A stretch of 64,000 nucleotides of DNA from Alphaproteobacteria bacterium (GTDB taxonomy: Bacteria; Pseudomonadota; Alphaproteobacteria; Acetobacterales; Acetobacteraceae): contig JADZEB010000052.1 of NCBI GenBank assembly GCA_020850755.1, forward strand, positions 1-64,000. The letters are read 5' to 3'. Of the stretch, positions 7,388-16,912 are shown in pieces. A model generated the notes under the pieces. The model did not search any database. It was given only the letters and a program-made list of their open reading frames with translations, and was not told the DNA's origin. A program made the position numbers and the translations under genes. Numbering within the stretch: the first letter of the stretch is position 1; each line of letters opens with the position of its first letter.

Positions 7388-9310
7388 GTGCCCCGCCCGC
7401 CGATCACGCCCGACGCCAACACCGCCACCGGCCCCCATCCCGGCGGCGCCCGCCCCGCCAGGGCGCCCGCGCGCAGCCATTGGCGCACGCTCGCCACGCT
7501 TGCGCCCTATCTCTGGCCCAAGGGCGATTGGAACCTGCGCGGGCGCGTGATCGCGGCGCTGGTCTGCCTGGCGATCGCCAAGGTGGCCAATGTCAACGTG
7601 CCGCTGGTGCTGGCCGGCGCCGTGGACGCGCTCGCCCCGAAGGCGGCGGGCGCGGCGCAGCTCCTGGCGATCCCGCTTGCCCTGATCGTGACCTACGGCC
7701 TGCTGCGCGTGGCGGCCTCCGCCTTCGCCGAGTTCCGCGACGCGATCTTCGCGCGCGTGCTGCAACGCGCGATCCGGCGCGTCGCCCTGCGCACCTTCGA
7801 GCATCTGCACGCGCTCTCGCTGCGGTTCCACCTCGACCGGCAGACCGGCGGGCTGTCGCGCGCGATCGAGCGCGGCACCAAGGGCATCAGCTTCGTCCTG
7901 AACTTCCTCGTGTTCAGCATCCTGCCCACCCTGTTCGAGATCACGCTCGTGACCGTGATCCTGTGGCGTCTGTTCGACTGGCGCTACGCGCTGCTGACCT
8001 TCGTCACCATCAGCTTCTACATCCTGTTCACGCTGCTGATCACGGACTGGCGGCTGAAATACCGCCGCGCCATGAACGAGGCCGACAGCGAGGCCAACAC
8101 CAAGGCGATCGACAGCCTGCTGAACTTCGAGACGGTGAAGTATTTCGGCAACGAGGCGCACGAGGCGCGCCGCTTCGAGCGTTCGCTGATCCGCTACGAG
8201 GACCAGGCGGTGAAGAACACCGTCTCGCTCTCGCTGCTCAATCTCGGCCAGGCGGCGATCATCGCCATCGGCCTGACGCTGGTGATGCTGCTGGCGGCCG
8301 ATGGCGTCGTCTCGGGCCAGCTCAGCGTCGGCGAGTTCGTGCTGGTGAACGCCTATCTGATCCAGCTCTACCTGCCGCTCAATTTCCTCGGCTTCGTCTA
8401 TCGCGAGATGAAGCAGGGCCTGACCGACATGGAGCAGATGTTCGGCCTGATGGGGGTCGAGCGCGAGATCGCCGACAAGCCCGGCGCGCCCCCGCTTGCC
8501 GTGCGCGCGGGCGAACTACGCTTCGAAGGGGTGAGCTTCGGCTACCGGCCGGACCGGATCATCCTCAAGGACGTGTCCTTCACCGTGCCGGCGGGCAAGA
8601 CACTGGCGATCGTCGGCCCGTCGGGGGCGGGGAAAAGCACCATCTCGCGCCTCTTGTTCCGCTTCTACGACCCGCAGGGCGGGCGCATCCTGATCGATGG
8701 GCAGGATTTGCGCGACATCACCCAGCAATCCCTGCGCGCCGCGATCGGGATCGTGCCGCAGGATACCGTGCTGTTCAACGACACGGTCTAATACAACATC
8801 GCCTATGGCCGCCCAGGCGCCGCGCGCGAGGAGATCGAGCGCGCGGCGGCGGCGGCACAGATCCACGCCTTCGTCGCATCCACCCCCGATGGCTACAGGA
8901 CGCGGGTGGGCGAGCGCGGGCTCAAGCTCTCGGGCGGCGAGAAGCAGCGCGTGGCGATCGCGCGCACGATCTTGAAGAACCCGGCGATCCTGCTGTTCGA
9001 CGAGGCCACCTCGGCGCTCGACAGCCGCACCGAGAAGGAGATCCAGGCCGCCCTGCGCGAGATCAGCCGCGACCGCACCACGCTGGTGATCGCGCATCGC
9101 CTGTCCACCGTGGTCGATGCCGACGAGATCATCGTCCTCGATGGCGGGCGCGTGGCCGAGCGGGGCACCCATGGGGCGCTCCTGGTCCAGGGCGGGCTCT
9201 ATGCCGAGATGTGGGCGCGCCAGCGCGAGCAGGCGGCGGCCGATGGCGGCTCGCCTGGCGGTTCCAGCTCCCCCGGCGCCCGGGAGGCGGGGCCGCCGGG
9301 CGCGGGCTAG
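7388..9310 (+). pseudogene. Atm1/ABCB7-type ABC exporter interrupted by an in-frame TAA
   Basis: The frame encodes a 640-residue fused permease-ATPase of the Atm1 (heavy-metal/glutathione conjugate exporter) type. The N-terminal membrane domain includes LSLRFHLDRQTGGLSRAIE, characteristic of the group. The ATPase domain has Walker A GPSGAGKST, Q-loop VPQDTVLFND, signature [12 protein letters not shown], Walker [13 protein letters not shown] and H-loop AHRLSTV. A TAA at 8789-8791 (codon 468) sits between Q-loop and signature, directly before YNIAYG, and both sides are in the same frame. Relatives often have Tyr, Gly or Glu there, so one base change (for example TAC to TAA) explains it. If TAA terminates, the exporter lacks half its ATPase. 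The GTG start at 7388 is tentative because no ATG lies near. Confidence 0.85.
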
Positions 9311-9445
9311 GCGGCGGGCGGGCTTTTCAGGCGCCACCCGGCGCACTATGTCTGCGGGGCGCGGACGGCGCTCGCCCGCCACATGATCCATCGCCGCAAC
9401 ACATAGCCCCGGGTCTTGCGGGGCGCAGCACGAGGCCAAGTGCGC

Positions 9446-9706
9446 ATGCAGTTCGAACCCACGGGCGAAACCCCGGCCGATCTCAGCCATGCCGGCTCGG
9501 TCGTCGACAAGGCGATCGAGTACATGCTCGAACAGAAGATCGGCATGATCTCGGCGGCCTCGGCGCTGTTGGGCGGTGCGCTCGAGTTGCTCGCCCGCGC
9601 CATGCCGGACGAGGCGATCGTGCAGGTCTTGAACAACGCCATCGCCAGCGTCCGCGCGGGCGAGCTGCGCCGCACCGACGCGCCGGGCGGCGGCGGCCAG
9701 GCCTAG
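9446..9706 (+). CDS. Small conserved-looking hypothetical protein
   Basis: This 86-residue protein starts MQFEPTGETPADLSHAGS at ATG 9446 and has a helical centre (VVDKAIEYMLEQKIGMISAA) with a hydrophobic stretch ASALLGGALELLARAM, then an acidic helix and a glycine-rich tail. I do not recognise the family. Composition and third-position GC bias fit a real gene, and it fills the gap between the ABC exporter and the VOC gene in the same direction. No ribosome binding site better than GAGG is present. Confidence 0.55.
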   Translation: MQFEPTGETPADLSHAGSVVDKAIEYMLEQKIGMISAASALLGGALELLARAMPDEAIVQVLNNAIASVRAGELRRTDAPGGGGQA

Positions 9707-9744
9707 CGCCGGCTGGCCGGGCGGGCATCGCCGGGGCGGCGCTG

Positions 9745-10182
9745 ATGCGTGATCGCCCCACCCTCACCCACATCGCGTTGCATGTCCGCGAGGTCGAGGC
9801 CTGCATCGCCTTCTACCGCGATGTGTGCGGGCTGGTGGTCGCGCGCGAGCGGCCGCACCCGAAGGGCGGGCGCATCGTCTGGCTGGCCGAGCCGGGGCGG
9901 GAGCGGGCCTTCGTGCTGGTGCTGCTGCCGGGGGGCGCGGGGCGGAACCAGAGTGCCCAGGATTTCAGCCATCTCGGCTTTGCCCTCTCCAGCAAGGCGG
10001 CGGTGGACGCGATCGCCGAACGCGGGCGGGCGGCGGGCGTGCTGGTCTGGCCGCCGCGCCAGGACGCCTATCCCGCCGGCTATTATTGCGGCCTGCGCGA
10101 CCCCGACGGGACGATGGTCGAGTTCTCCTACGGCCAGCCGCTCGGCCCTGGCGCGGCGGAGGGCGAGGGGCGCGAGGGCTAG
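9745..10182 (+). CDS. VOC-family (glyoxalase/dioxygenase fold) protein
   Basis: This 145-residue protein is a vicinal oxygen chelate domain with paired beta-alpha-beta-beta-beta modules. Segments LTHIALHVREVEACIAFYRD, FSHLGFAL and DPDGTMVEFSYG place a His near residue 9, a second His near 76 and a terminal Glu near 128 in the usual metal-binding positions. The family covers glyoxalase I, fosfomycin resistance enzymes and ring-cleaving dioxygenases; the sequence does not show which. ATG 9745 follows the upstream small gene by 38 bases. The last ~80 bases of the gene are duplicated downstream at 10292-10378, an unusual rearrangement. Confidence 0.8.
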   Translation: MRDRPTLTHIALHVREVEACIAFYRDVCGLVVARERPHPKGGRIVWLAEPGRERAFVLVLLPGGAGRNQSAQDFSHLGFALSSKAAVDAIAERGRAAGVLVWPPRQDAYPAGYYCGLRDPDGTMVEFSYGQPLGPGAAEGEGREG

Positions 10183-10291
10183 GCCGGCCCTGGCAAGGGG
10201 GAGCGGTGCCGCGGCGGGTCGCGCGGTCGGTGGCGCTGGCCGGCCCCCGCGGTTCGGCAAGGCGGGGCGCTGGAGCGGGCGTCGGCAGGCG

Positions 10292-10378
10292 CGATCCCGA
10301 CACGGGACGATGGTCGAGTTCTCCTATGGCCAGCCGCTCGGCCCCAGCGCGGCGGAGGGCGAGGGGCGCGAGGGCTAG
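10292..10378 (+). pseudogene. Duplicated 3' end of the VOC gene
   Basis: This segment repeats the last ~84 bases of the VOC gene (10099-10182), including its stop codon. Only a few substitutions and a two-base insertion near 10301 distinguish the copies. The shared peptide is GTMVEFSYGQPLGP, then an AAEGEGREG tail. The copy has no start and no upstream domain, so it is a gene-end remnant left by a local tandem duplication with loss or divergence of the intervening part. Confidence 0.85.
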
Positions 10379-10600
10379 GACTAGGGCCGGGGCCGGGGCA
10401 GGTTGCGTGCGGCCGTGATCAGCCGGACCGGTATCGGTCCCTGGAGATCCAAGCCATGCGAGCGGAGCCTGCTGCGTTCCGCTGGACCCGATCGGCGGTT
10501 CCGCGCCGACGTAGAGTGGCCCGGGCTTGCCCGCGCGAGGGGCAGGCGGTGCTGCGGCGGCGAAAGCGCCACCGGCAGGGCTACCCTGCGCGCCGCGCGC

Positions 10601-10629
10601 TTGACCCGGGCAGGGATTCCGCCTAAGAA
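10601..10629 (+). promoter_or_regulatory. Putative sigma-70 promoter of rpmB
   Basis: TTGACC at 10601-10606 and TAAGAA at 10624-10629 are separated by exactly 17 bases. This predicts transcription from about 10636 and a leader of about 97 bases to rpmB. The rest of the 354-base gap from 10379 holds nothing else I can identify. Confidence 0.65.
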
Positions 10630-10732
10630 CCGCGGCCTTCACGGTTTGATCCCGGCCCCATGCCCGCCCGCGCGGGCGGCGTGCCCGGCCGGTGTTGCGG
10701 TTTCGGTGTTGCGGTTTCAAGGAGTGCGCGTC

Positions 10733-11035
10733 ATGTCGCGGCGGTGCGAGATTACCGGCAAGCGGGTGCTGGTCGGCAACAACGTGTCCCATGCCAACAA
10801 CAAGACCAAGCGGCGCTTCCTGCCCAACCTGCAGGACACCACCATGCTGTCCGACGCGCTCGGCCAGATGGTCCGCCTGCGCCTGACCCCGCGCGCGATC
10901 AAGACGATCGAGCATAATGGCGGCCTCGACTCCTTCCTGCTCTCGACCGCGACGGCCAAGCTGCCGCCCGAGGCGCAGGCACTCAAGCGCCGCATCAAGA
11001 AGGCGGCCGAGAAGCGCGCCGCCGCGGCAGCCTGA
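10733..11035 (+). CDS. rpmB: 50S ribosomal protein L28
   Basis: This 100-residue basic protein matches bacterial L28, a structural component of the large ribosomal subunit. It begins [20 protein letters not shown] followed by [13 protein letters not shown], the family signature, and ends in a lysine/arginine/alanine-rich helix. Length is normal for alphaproteobacterial L28. The start ATG 10733 has a good AAGGAG at 10719-10724 eight bases upstream. It has its own promoter and a strong terminator, so it is a single-gene unit, as often in this group. Confidence 0.97.
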   Translation: MSRRCEITGKRVLVGNNVSHANNKTKRRFLPNLQDTTMLSDALGQMVRLRLTPRAIKTIEHNGGLDSFLLSTATAKLPPEAQALKRRIKKAAEKRAAAAA

Positions 11036-11064
11036 CGCCCGGCCCCAGCCGCACGAAACCGATG

Positions 11065-11093
11065 CGAAGGCCCGCCCCAAAGGCGGGCCTTCG
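11065..11093. terminator. Terminator between convergent rpmB and esterase-like gene
   Basis: A perfect 12-bp stem (11065-11076 with 11082-11093) encloses a five-base loop ccaaa. It is followed on the plus strand by GCGTTTCG rather than a pure T run. Its position between two convergent stop codons suggests use in both directions. Confidence 0.8.
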
Positions 11094-11117
11094 GCGTTTC
11101 GGGGGCAGGGATTGGCA

Positions 11118-12311
11118 TCAGGGGCCGAGCGGCCCCTCGGTCTCGAACATCAGCAGCAGGGTGCGTTGCAGGCTGCGGCGGTAATTGTCGTCCGAGACGA
11201 TCAGGATACGCAGCCGCCCGCCGGGCAGGGGCTCCACTGCCAGCCCCTCGAAATTGTCGAGCGTCAGCGGCGCCGCGAAACGGGCGATCTCGATCGGGCT
11301 GCGCCGGTCCGCCGGTTGCGCCAGCGCGGCTGCCGGCAGGAGCGCAAGCCGCGCCTGTAGCCCGGTCAGCAGGGTGAAGCGGCGCTCCAGCACGAGCGCC
11401 CCGCCATCGGGCAGGCTGGCCGCGTCGGTGGGCTGGAACCAGAAGCCGGGGGTGTAGGCGAAGGCGCGCCAGGGCGCGGCTGCTTCGGGGCTGGCCCCGG
11501 GTGCGGCGCGAACCGGGGCGGCGATGGCGCTGCCGGGGCGGGGTGGCGGCAAGGGCGGGGGGAGCGGCAGGGGCAGGGGGAGCGCCGTGCGCGTCGCCAG
11601 CCCGTGCCCGAGCCAGGCCATCAGCCCGCCGGCGGGATGGTCCTGGCCCTCGGCCAGCGCCAGGAGCCGGCCATCGGCCAGCACCGCCAGGCTTTCCAGC
11701 CCGAAATTCGCCGGTGCCCCGGCCAGTTCCGCCGGTGCCTCCATCGCCACCGGGATGCCGGCAAGGCCGCCACGCGCGCCAGGATAGCGCAGGATGCGGT
11801 TGACGCGCTCGAAGCCTACCAGCCAGTCGCCATCCGGCAGGCGGGCGAGCGATTCGGCGTCGCGGACATGGTTGCTCGGCAGCGCCCGTCCGTCCGGCCC
11901 GCGCAGCCGCCCCATCTCCACCCCGTCCAGGCCGGTGAGGTGGCCGGCGCGGTCGCGCACCAGCCGCCCGGTCAGCCAGAAGCCGCGGTCGGAGATCGCC
12001 GCGATGCGCCCGCCCCCGCCGGCGAAGGCGAGGCCGGACAGGCCGCCGAAGCGCGTATCCTCGGCCCGGAGCTGGACGCCCCCGCGCCAGAGCAGCGGGC
12101 CAAGGCGGTCCTGGTGCGGCGCGTCGGGATTGAGCGGGACGGGGCGCGCGGTCACCGCCAGCGGTTCGGCGCGCGCCGGGGCGGGCAGGGGGGCACCGGG
12201 CAGCAAGGCCAGCAGGGCCAGCGCGGCGCCCGCCAGCGCGGCCCGGTGAGCCGCCCGGCGCCGCCGGCCCAGGCCGGGCATGGCGTGTGATGGGCAGGCC
12301 GGCGCCGTCAT
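11118..12311 (-). CDS. Esterase-like activity of phytase family, exported
   Basis: This protein of about 397 residues has an arginine-rich start and a hydrophobic signal segment (AALAGAALALLALLPGAP) with probable cleavage near ARAEP. The mature part fits the 'esterase-like activity of phytase' family (PF13449), a beta-propeller fold: FGGLSGLAFAGGGGRIAAIS, DAESLARLPDGDWLVGFE and LDNFEGLAVEPLPGGRLRI are typical blades. Substrate is unknown. A proline/leucine-rich insert (LPLPLPLPPPLPPPRP) interrupts the domain near residue 240 and is probably a recent low-complexity expansion. ATG 12311 is the chosen start; ATG 12281 is an alternative. The gene converges on rpmB. Confidence 0.75.
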   Translation of the reverse strand: MTAPACPSHAMPGLGRRRRAAHRAALAGAALALLALLPGAPLPAPARAEPLAVTARPVPLNPDAPHQDRLGPLLWRGGVQLRAEDTRFGGLSGLAFAGGGGRIAAISDRGFWLTGRLVRDRAGHLTGLDGVEMGRLRGPDGRALPSNHVRDAESLARLPDGDWLVGFERVNRILRYPGARGGLAGIPVAMEAPAELAGAPANFGLESLAVLADGRLLALAEGQDHPAGGLMAWLGHGLATRTALPLPLPLPPPLPPPRPGSAIAAPVRAAPGASPEAAAPWRAFAYTPGFWFQPTDAASLPDGGALVLERRFTLLTGLQARLALLPAAALAQPADRRSPIEIARFAAPLTLDNFEGLAVEPLPGGRLRILIVSDDNYRRSLQRTLLLMFETEGPLGP

Positions 12312-12482
12312 AGCATTACGATCATGTAACCGAGCCTTGCATGCCGTTGCGCGAACGCTATTTCTCCGCCGGAACATCATTCTATAGCATCGGTCCAGCC
12401 GACCACCCCAACGATGCCGCAGCCGGGTCGGCCGGCCAATCATACCAGCCCAACCATACCAGCCAGGAGGATCGTCCCCGCC
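12312..12482. promoter_or_regulatory. Divergent regulatory gap before dienelactone hydrolase
   Basis: This gap separates two divergent genes. It holds TTGCAT (12337-12342) and TATTTC (12359-12364) spaced by 16 bases, a possible weak promoter, and the motif CTATAGCATCGG near 12382 that recurs upstream of the cytochrome b561 gene. A 14-base-spaced repeat of cataccagcc (12441 and 12455) precedes AGGAGG at 12465-12470, the ribosome binding site of the downstream gene. Confidence 0.4.
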
Positions 12483-13286
12483 ATGAACCATGTCCCGCCC
12501 GAGGTGTCGCGCCGCGACGCGCTCCGCCTGACCGCCGCCTCCGCCGCCGGCGTGCCGCTCGCCCTGTTGCTGGCCGGTCCTGCCAACGCCCAGGCGGTGG
12601 CCGCGCGCCCGATCGAGGATGTCGGCCTGGCGTTGCCCGGCGGGCAGCGGGTGCGCGCCAAGTTGGCCCGCCCGGCCGCCGCGCGCGCCCCGGCGATGAT
12701 GCTGATCCACGAGAACCGGGGGCTTTCGCGCGATATCGAGCAGATGGCCTCGCTGTTCGCGCAGGAAGGCTTCCTGGCCCTGGCGATCGACCTGTTCGAC
12801 GGCCAGACCGCCGCCGACCAGGCCGAGGCGCAGCGCCTGCAACTGACCAGCAAGATCAACCCGGCGGTGGCGACCGAGACGGTGAAGGCGTGGATCGGCT
12901 GGCTGCGCGCGCATCCGAATGGCACCGGCAAGGTCGGCACGGTGGGCTGGTGCTTCGGCGGCGCCTGGAGCCTGAACGCGAGCCTCGCCGCCCCGGTCGA
13001 TGCCACCGTGATCTATTACGGCCGCGTGCCGGCCGATCCGGCGGCGCTGGCGCCCTTGGCCTCGCCGGTGCTCGGGCATTTCGGGCTCGAGGATCGCGGC
13101 ATCAACCAGGAGATGGTGGGCGCCTGGCAGCGGGCGATGGCGGCGGCAAGCAAGCGCGCCGAGGTGCACTGGTATCCGGCCAACCACGCCTTCGCCAATC
13201 CGACCGGCAACCGCTACCACGAGGAAAGCGCGCGCCTGGCCTGGGGCCGCACGCTGGCTTTCCTGCGCACCCATCTCGGCAGCTGA
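12483..13286 (+). CDS. Dienelactone hydrolase family protein, exported
   Basis: This 267-residue alpha/beta hydrolase matches the dienelactone hydrolase family. The nucleophile elbow is GWCFGGAW, with the cysteine typical of the family rather than serine. The acid lies probably in LEDRGIN and the histidine in ANHAFANPTGNRYH. The N-terminus VSRRDALRLTAASAAG looks like a twin-arginine signal followed by cleavage near ANAQA, so the enzyme is probably periplasmic, unlike classical cytoplasmic DLH. ATG 12483 follows AGGAGG by 12 bases. Substrates may be lactones or esters; aromatic catabolism genes are not nearby, so a specific pathway cannot be assigned. Confidence 0.85.
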   Translation: MNHVPPEVSRRDALRLTAASAAGVPLALLLAGPANAQAVAARPIEDVGLALPGGQRVRAKLARPAAARAPAMMLIHENRGLSRDIEQMASLFAQEGFLALAIDLFDGQTAADQAEAQRLQLTSKINPAVATETVKAWIGWLRAHPNGTGKVGTVGWCFGGAWSLNASLAAPVDATVIYYGRVPADPAALAPLASPVLGHFGLEDRGINQEMVGAWQRAMAAASKRAEVHWYPANHAFANPTGNRYHEESARLAWGRTLAFLRTHLGS

Positions 13287-13321
13287 AGCGGGGGCGGATG
13301 CGGCGTGCGGCGGGCCTGTTT

Positions 13322-13350
13322 CCGGGCCGCCGATTCGGGCGCCGGCCCGG
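13322..13350 (+). terminator. Hairpin downstream of dienelactone hydrolase gene
   Basis: An 8-bp stem CCGGGCCG (13322-13329) pairs with CGGCCCGG (13343-13350) around a 13-base loop, 36 bases after the stop codon. There is no T run, so it may be a weak or Rho-assisted terminator. Confidence 0.4.
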
Positions 13351-13453
13351 CGGAGCTGATCGCCCCAGCCAGGGCGGGCTCGTCCTGGGCGCGTAGCGGT
13401 GGCGGATGCGCGGACGCGCCTGCCCTTCTGGGCCTGGTCACGCGGCTGGTCCG

Positions 13454-13565
13454 GGACGGCGGGGCGGGGACGGCTGGCCTTGGACGGCTGGCCTTGGACG
13501 GCTGGCCTTGGACGACTGGCCTTGGACGACTGGCCCGGGACGGCGGGTCCGGGACGGCGGGTCTG
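13454..13565. repeat. 14-bp tandem repeat, eight copies
   Basis: Eight 14-bp units start at 13454, 13468, 13482, 13496, 13510, 13524, 13538 and 13552 (consensus ggacggctggcctt). The central units are nearly identical and the outer ones have ggg or gtcc endings. The array lies in the 481-base gap between the convergent dienelactone hydrolase and cobT genes, which otherwise holds only a hairpin and low-complexity GC-rich sequence. Confidence 0.9.
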
Positions 13566-13767
13566 ATCGCGGCGGGCGCATCGCGGCCGCCCTGGCGCGG
13601 CGCGCCCATGCTGCGGGCGTGGTCGCGGCTGCGGATACGAATGCGGATACGGGGCCTGCCCGCGATCCGCGGCATGTTCGGGTGTCGGGTCCGTCCGGCC
13701 ACGCTCCGCGTGGCGATGCGCGTGGCCTGGCGCGTTGCGCGGCGGCGGCGCGGCTTCAGCGCGCGCC

Positions 13768-15651
13768 TCAGGCCACCATCGCCGCATGCTCGGCGGCGGC
13801 GCGATGCCAGGCGGCGGCGGCATCCTCGTCGAACAGCTCGGCGAGCTTCTTCATCATGGTCCCGCCCAGTTCCTCGGCATCGACGATCGTCACCGCGCGG
13901 CGGTAATAGCGCGTCACGTCGTGGCCGATGCCGATGGCGGTAAGCTCCACCAGCCCCTGCGCCTCGATGCGCTTGATCACGTCGCGCAGGTGCTTCTCCA
14001 GGTAGTTGCCGGGATTGACCGACAAAGTGCTGTCATCGACCGGCGCGCCATCGGAGATCACCATCAGGATGCGGCGATTCTCCTGCCGGCGCATCAGGCG
14101 GCGATAGGCCCAGTCGAGCGCCTCGCCGTCGATATTCTCCTTGAGCAGCCCCTCGCGCAGCATCAGCCCGAGCGCGCGGCGCGAACGGCGCATCGGCGCA
14201 TCCGCGTTCTTGTAGACGATGTGGCGCAGGTCGTTCAGGCGCCCCGGGTTGCGCGGCTTGCCGTCGGCCACCCATTTCTCGCGGCTCTGCCCGCCCTTCC
14301 AGGCGCGCGTGGTGAAGCCCAGGATCTCCACCTTCACCGCGCAGCGCTCCAGCGTGCGGGCGAGGATGTCGCTGCACATGGCCGCGACCGTGATCGGGCG
14401 GCCGCGCATCGAGCCGGAATTGTCGATCAGCAGCGTGACGACGGTATCGCGGAAATCGGTCTCGCGCTCGCGCTTGAAGGACAGCGAGTGCATCGGATTG
14501 ACCACGACGCGCGCCAGCCGCGCCGAGTCGAGCAACCCCTCGTCGAGGTCGAACTCCCAGCTCCGCGTCTGCTGCGCCATCAGCTTGCGTTGGAGGCGGT
14601 TGGCAAGCTTGGAGACGACGCCCTGCAGGTGCGAGAGCTGCTGGTCGAGCTGCTGGCGCAGGCGCGCAAGCTCCTCGGGGTCGCACAGCTCCTCGGCCTC
14701 GATCTCCTCGTCGAAATGGCGGGTGAAGGCGCGGTAGGCCTCCTCGTGCCCGCCGCGTTCGCGATCGCGCCGTTCCTGCGGGCCGCCGGGGCGGTCCTCG
14801 CCCTGGGTCGCGGCGGTATCGTCCTCGGCGTCGGCCTCGCCCTCCTCCTCGGAGGTGCCCTCGCCTTCCTCGGGCTGGGCGCCGAACACGCTCTCCGGGT
14901 CCTCGACCGACTGCTTGCCGCTATCGTCGCGCGTGTCGGGCTGGGCGTCCTGCTGGCTGTCCTCGCCCTCCTGCTCGTTCTCGTCCTGGTCGGCGTCCTC
15001 CTCCTCCTCGGCCAGCTCGAGGGTGGCGAGCAGCTTGCGCACCTGGCGGTTGAAGCCGTCCTGGTTGTCGAGCGTGCCGCGCAGGCTCTCGATCGCGGCG
15101 AGCGCCTTGGGGTCGAGCACCGGGCGCCAGAGATCGAGCGCTTTTTGCGCCGCCGCCGGCGCGCTCTCGCCCGACATCGCCTCGCGCGCGAGCAGCGACA
15201 GCACGGCCGGCAGCGGCATCTGCTCGCGCCGCGTCATGCGCTCATAGCCCTCGGCCTCGCACTCCTCGGTCAGGCGCGCGCGCAGATTGGCGGCGACACC
15301 TTGCATGAGCTGCGAGCCCACCGTCTCCACCCGCACCTGTTCCAGCGCGTCATAGACCTCGCGCGCCTCGCGGCGGGCGGGCATGCGCTTCTGGTGGGTG
15401 GCATCGTCGTGCCAGCGCAGGCGCAGCGCGATCGAATCGGCCGCCCCGCGCAGGCGTGCCACCTCGGGCGCGGGTAGGCTGCGCGTGGGCAAGGGCAGGC
15501 GCGCGCGCTTGCCGGCGACACCGGCCGGTCCCGGCTGGAAGCTGACCTCGACCTCGGGCAGGCCGGCGATCGCGCGCACCACGCCTTGCGTCGCGCGCTT
15601 GAAGGCCTCCTGCTTCGCCGTGTCCTTGTTGGCAGAAGAAACCACAGCCAC
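13768..15651 (-). CDS. cobT: Cobaltochelatase subunit CobT
   Basis: CobT, with CobS and CobN, inserts cobalt into hydrogenobyrinate a,c-diamide in aerobic cobalamin synthesis. This 627-residue protein has the expected layout: an N-terminal helical region, a very acidic linker at about residues 215-310 (runs such as [17 protein letters not shown]), and a C-terminal von Willebrand A domain with the metal-binding motif [10 protein letters not shown] near residue 405. The only start near the expected N-terminus is GTG 15649-15651. It is 43 bases downstream of cobS on the same strand. No other cobalamin gene is in the window; cobST apart from cobN is common in alphaproteobacteria. Confidence 0.95.
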   Translation of the reverse strand: MAVVSSANKDTAKQEAFKRATQGVVRAIAGLPEVEVSFQPGPAGVAGKRARLPLPTRSLPAPEVARLRGAADSIALRLRWHDDATHQKRMPARREAREVYDALEQVRVETVGSQLMQGVAANLRARLTEECEAEGYERMTRREQMPLPAVLSLLAREAMSGESAPAAAQKALDLWRPVLDPKALAAIESLRGTLDNQDGFNRQVRKLLATLELAEEEEDADQDENEQEGEDSQQDAQPDTRDDSGKQSVEDPESVFGAQPEEGEGTSEEEGEADAEDDTAATQGEDRPGGPQERRDRERGGHEEAYRAFTRHFDEEIEAEELCDPEELARLRQQLDQQLSHLQGVVSKLANRLQRKLMAQQTRSWEFDLDEGLLDSARLARVVVNPMHSLSFKRERETDFRDTVVTLLIDNSGSMRGRPITVAAMCSDILARTLERCAVKVEILGFTTRAWKGGQSREKWVADGKPRNPGRLNDLRHIVYKNADAPMRRSRRALGLMLREGLLKENIDGEALDWAYRRLMRRQENRRILMVISDGAPVDDSTLSVNPGNYLEKHLRDVIKRIEAQGLVELTAIGIGHDVTRYYRRAVTIVDAEELGGTMMKKLAELFDEDAAAAWHRAAAEHAAMVA

Positions 15652-15694
15652 GTTGCGTTCGCCCCGCTGGCGTTGCGTTCCGGTCGCGTGCGCG

Positions 15695-16705
15695 CTAGAG
15701 CGCCCGGCGCGGCCCGAGGCCCAAGGGCAGGTCCTCGTTGAAGCAGCGCTGGTAGTATTCGGCGATGGTCGCGCGCTCGGCCTCGTCGCACTTGTTGAGG
15801 AAGGTGACGCGGAAGGCGAAGGCGAGGTCGCCGAAGATGCGCTCGTTCTCGGCCCAGGTGATGACGGTGCGCGGGCTCATCACGGTGGAGATGTCGCCAT
15901 TGATGAAGCCCTGGCGCGTCAGGTCGGCCAGCGCCACCATCTGCGCCACGCGCTTCATCGCCGGCTGGTCGTTGGGGTCGATGCCGAGCTTGGCGCCGAC
16001 GATCTCGGTCTCCTGGCCGTGCGGCAGGTAGTTCAGCGTGGCGACGATGTTCCAGCGGTCCATCTGGCCCTGGTTGATCTGCTGCGTGCCGTGATAGAGG
16101 CCCGAGGTATCGCCCAGGCCCACCGTGTTGGCGGTCGAGAACAGGCGGAAGCAGGGATGCGGGCGGATGACGCGGTTCTGGTCGAGCAGCGTCAGCTTGC
16201 CCTCGACCTCCAGGATGCGCTGGATCACGAACATCACGTCCGGGCGGCCGGCATCATACTCGTCGAACACCAGCGCGCAGGGATGCTGCAGCGCCCAGGG
16301 CAGGATGCCCTCGCGAAACTCGGTCACCTGCTTGCCCTCGCGCAGCACGATCGCGTCCTTGCCGACGAGATCGATGCGGCTGATATGGCTGTCGAGGTTG
16401 ACGCGGATGCAGGGCCAGTTGAGCCGTGCGGCGACCTGCTCGATATGGGTCGACTTGCCGGTGCCGTGATAGCCCTGGATCATCACGCGCCGGTTGTGGG
16501 CGAAGCCGGCCAGGATCGCGAGCGTGGTCTCGCGGTCGAAGCGGTAGGCATGGTCGATGTCGGGCACATGCTCGGTGCGGATCGAGAAGGCCGGCACCTC
16601 TAGCTTGCTGTCGAAGCCGAAGGTCTCGGCCACCTTCACGACGGTGTCGGGAAGGTTGATCGACGCGGTGGGACGGGCTTCGGCAAGGCTGGAAACTTTG
16701 CTCAT
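15695..16705 (-). CDS. cobS: Cobaltochelatase ATPase subunit CobS
   Basis: This 336-residue AAA+ ATPase is the CobS subunit of the aerobic cobaltochelatase and forms a ring complex with CobT to drive cobalt insertion. Walker A is GYHGTGKST near residue 77 and Walker B ALVFDEYD near 143; [18 protein letters not shown] and [19 protein letters not shown] are conserved family blocks. Length equals the usual ~330 residues. The start ATG is 16703-16705. It sits between the J-domain gene and cobT, the conserved alphaproteobacterial order. Confidence 0.97.
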   Translation of the reverse strand: MSKVSSLAEARPTASINLPDTVVKVAETFGFDSKLEVPAFSIRTEHVPDIDHAYRFDRETTLAILAGFAHNRRVMIQGYHGTGKSTHIEQVAARLNWPCIRVNLDSHISRIDLVGKDAIVLREGKQVTEFREGILPWALQHPCALVFDEYDAGRPDVMFVIQRILEVEGKLTLLDQNRVIRPHPCFRLFSTANTVGLGDTSGLYHGTQQINQGQMDRWNIVATLNYLPHGQETEIVGAKLGIDPNDQPAMKRVAQMVALADLTRQGFINGDISTVMSPRTVITWAENERIFGDLAFAFRVTFLNKCDEAERATIAEYYQRCFNEDLPLGLGPRRAL

Positions 16706-16912
16706 CGGTTCGGGTCCGCCAATCGGCTGTCAGTTGCTGCTCGGGTGGTGCTGCCCCAGCGCCAAGTTGGGCGCCCGAGCGCGGTTGCCAAGATGCGCCG
16801 GCGGCCTGCCGGCAGGGAAAGAGAAGCTAGAGGATTCGCCGGCCCGGGGCCAGTCGGGGCGTTCCTGGCTGGCCTGCGCGCCCGGCATGGCCCCGGCACC
16901 GCAGCGGCGCGG

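Noticed and set aside
8780-8800. Frameshift in the ABC exporter
   Set aside because: The frame before and after the TAA is the same, so no insertion or deletion is needed.
7054-10182. A very long open frame across the ABC exporter in another reading frame
   Set aside because: Its translation is arginine-, alanine- and proline-rich with no family motifs, as expected of alternative frames in very GC-rich DNA. Only its last part, the VOC gene, is real.
10379-10600. tRNA or small RNA upstream of rpmB
   Set aside because: I found no cloverleaf arms or recognisable RNA family signature in this stretch.
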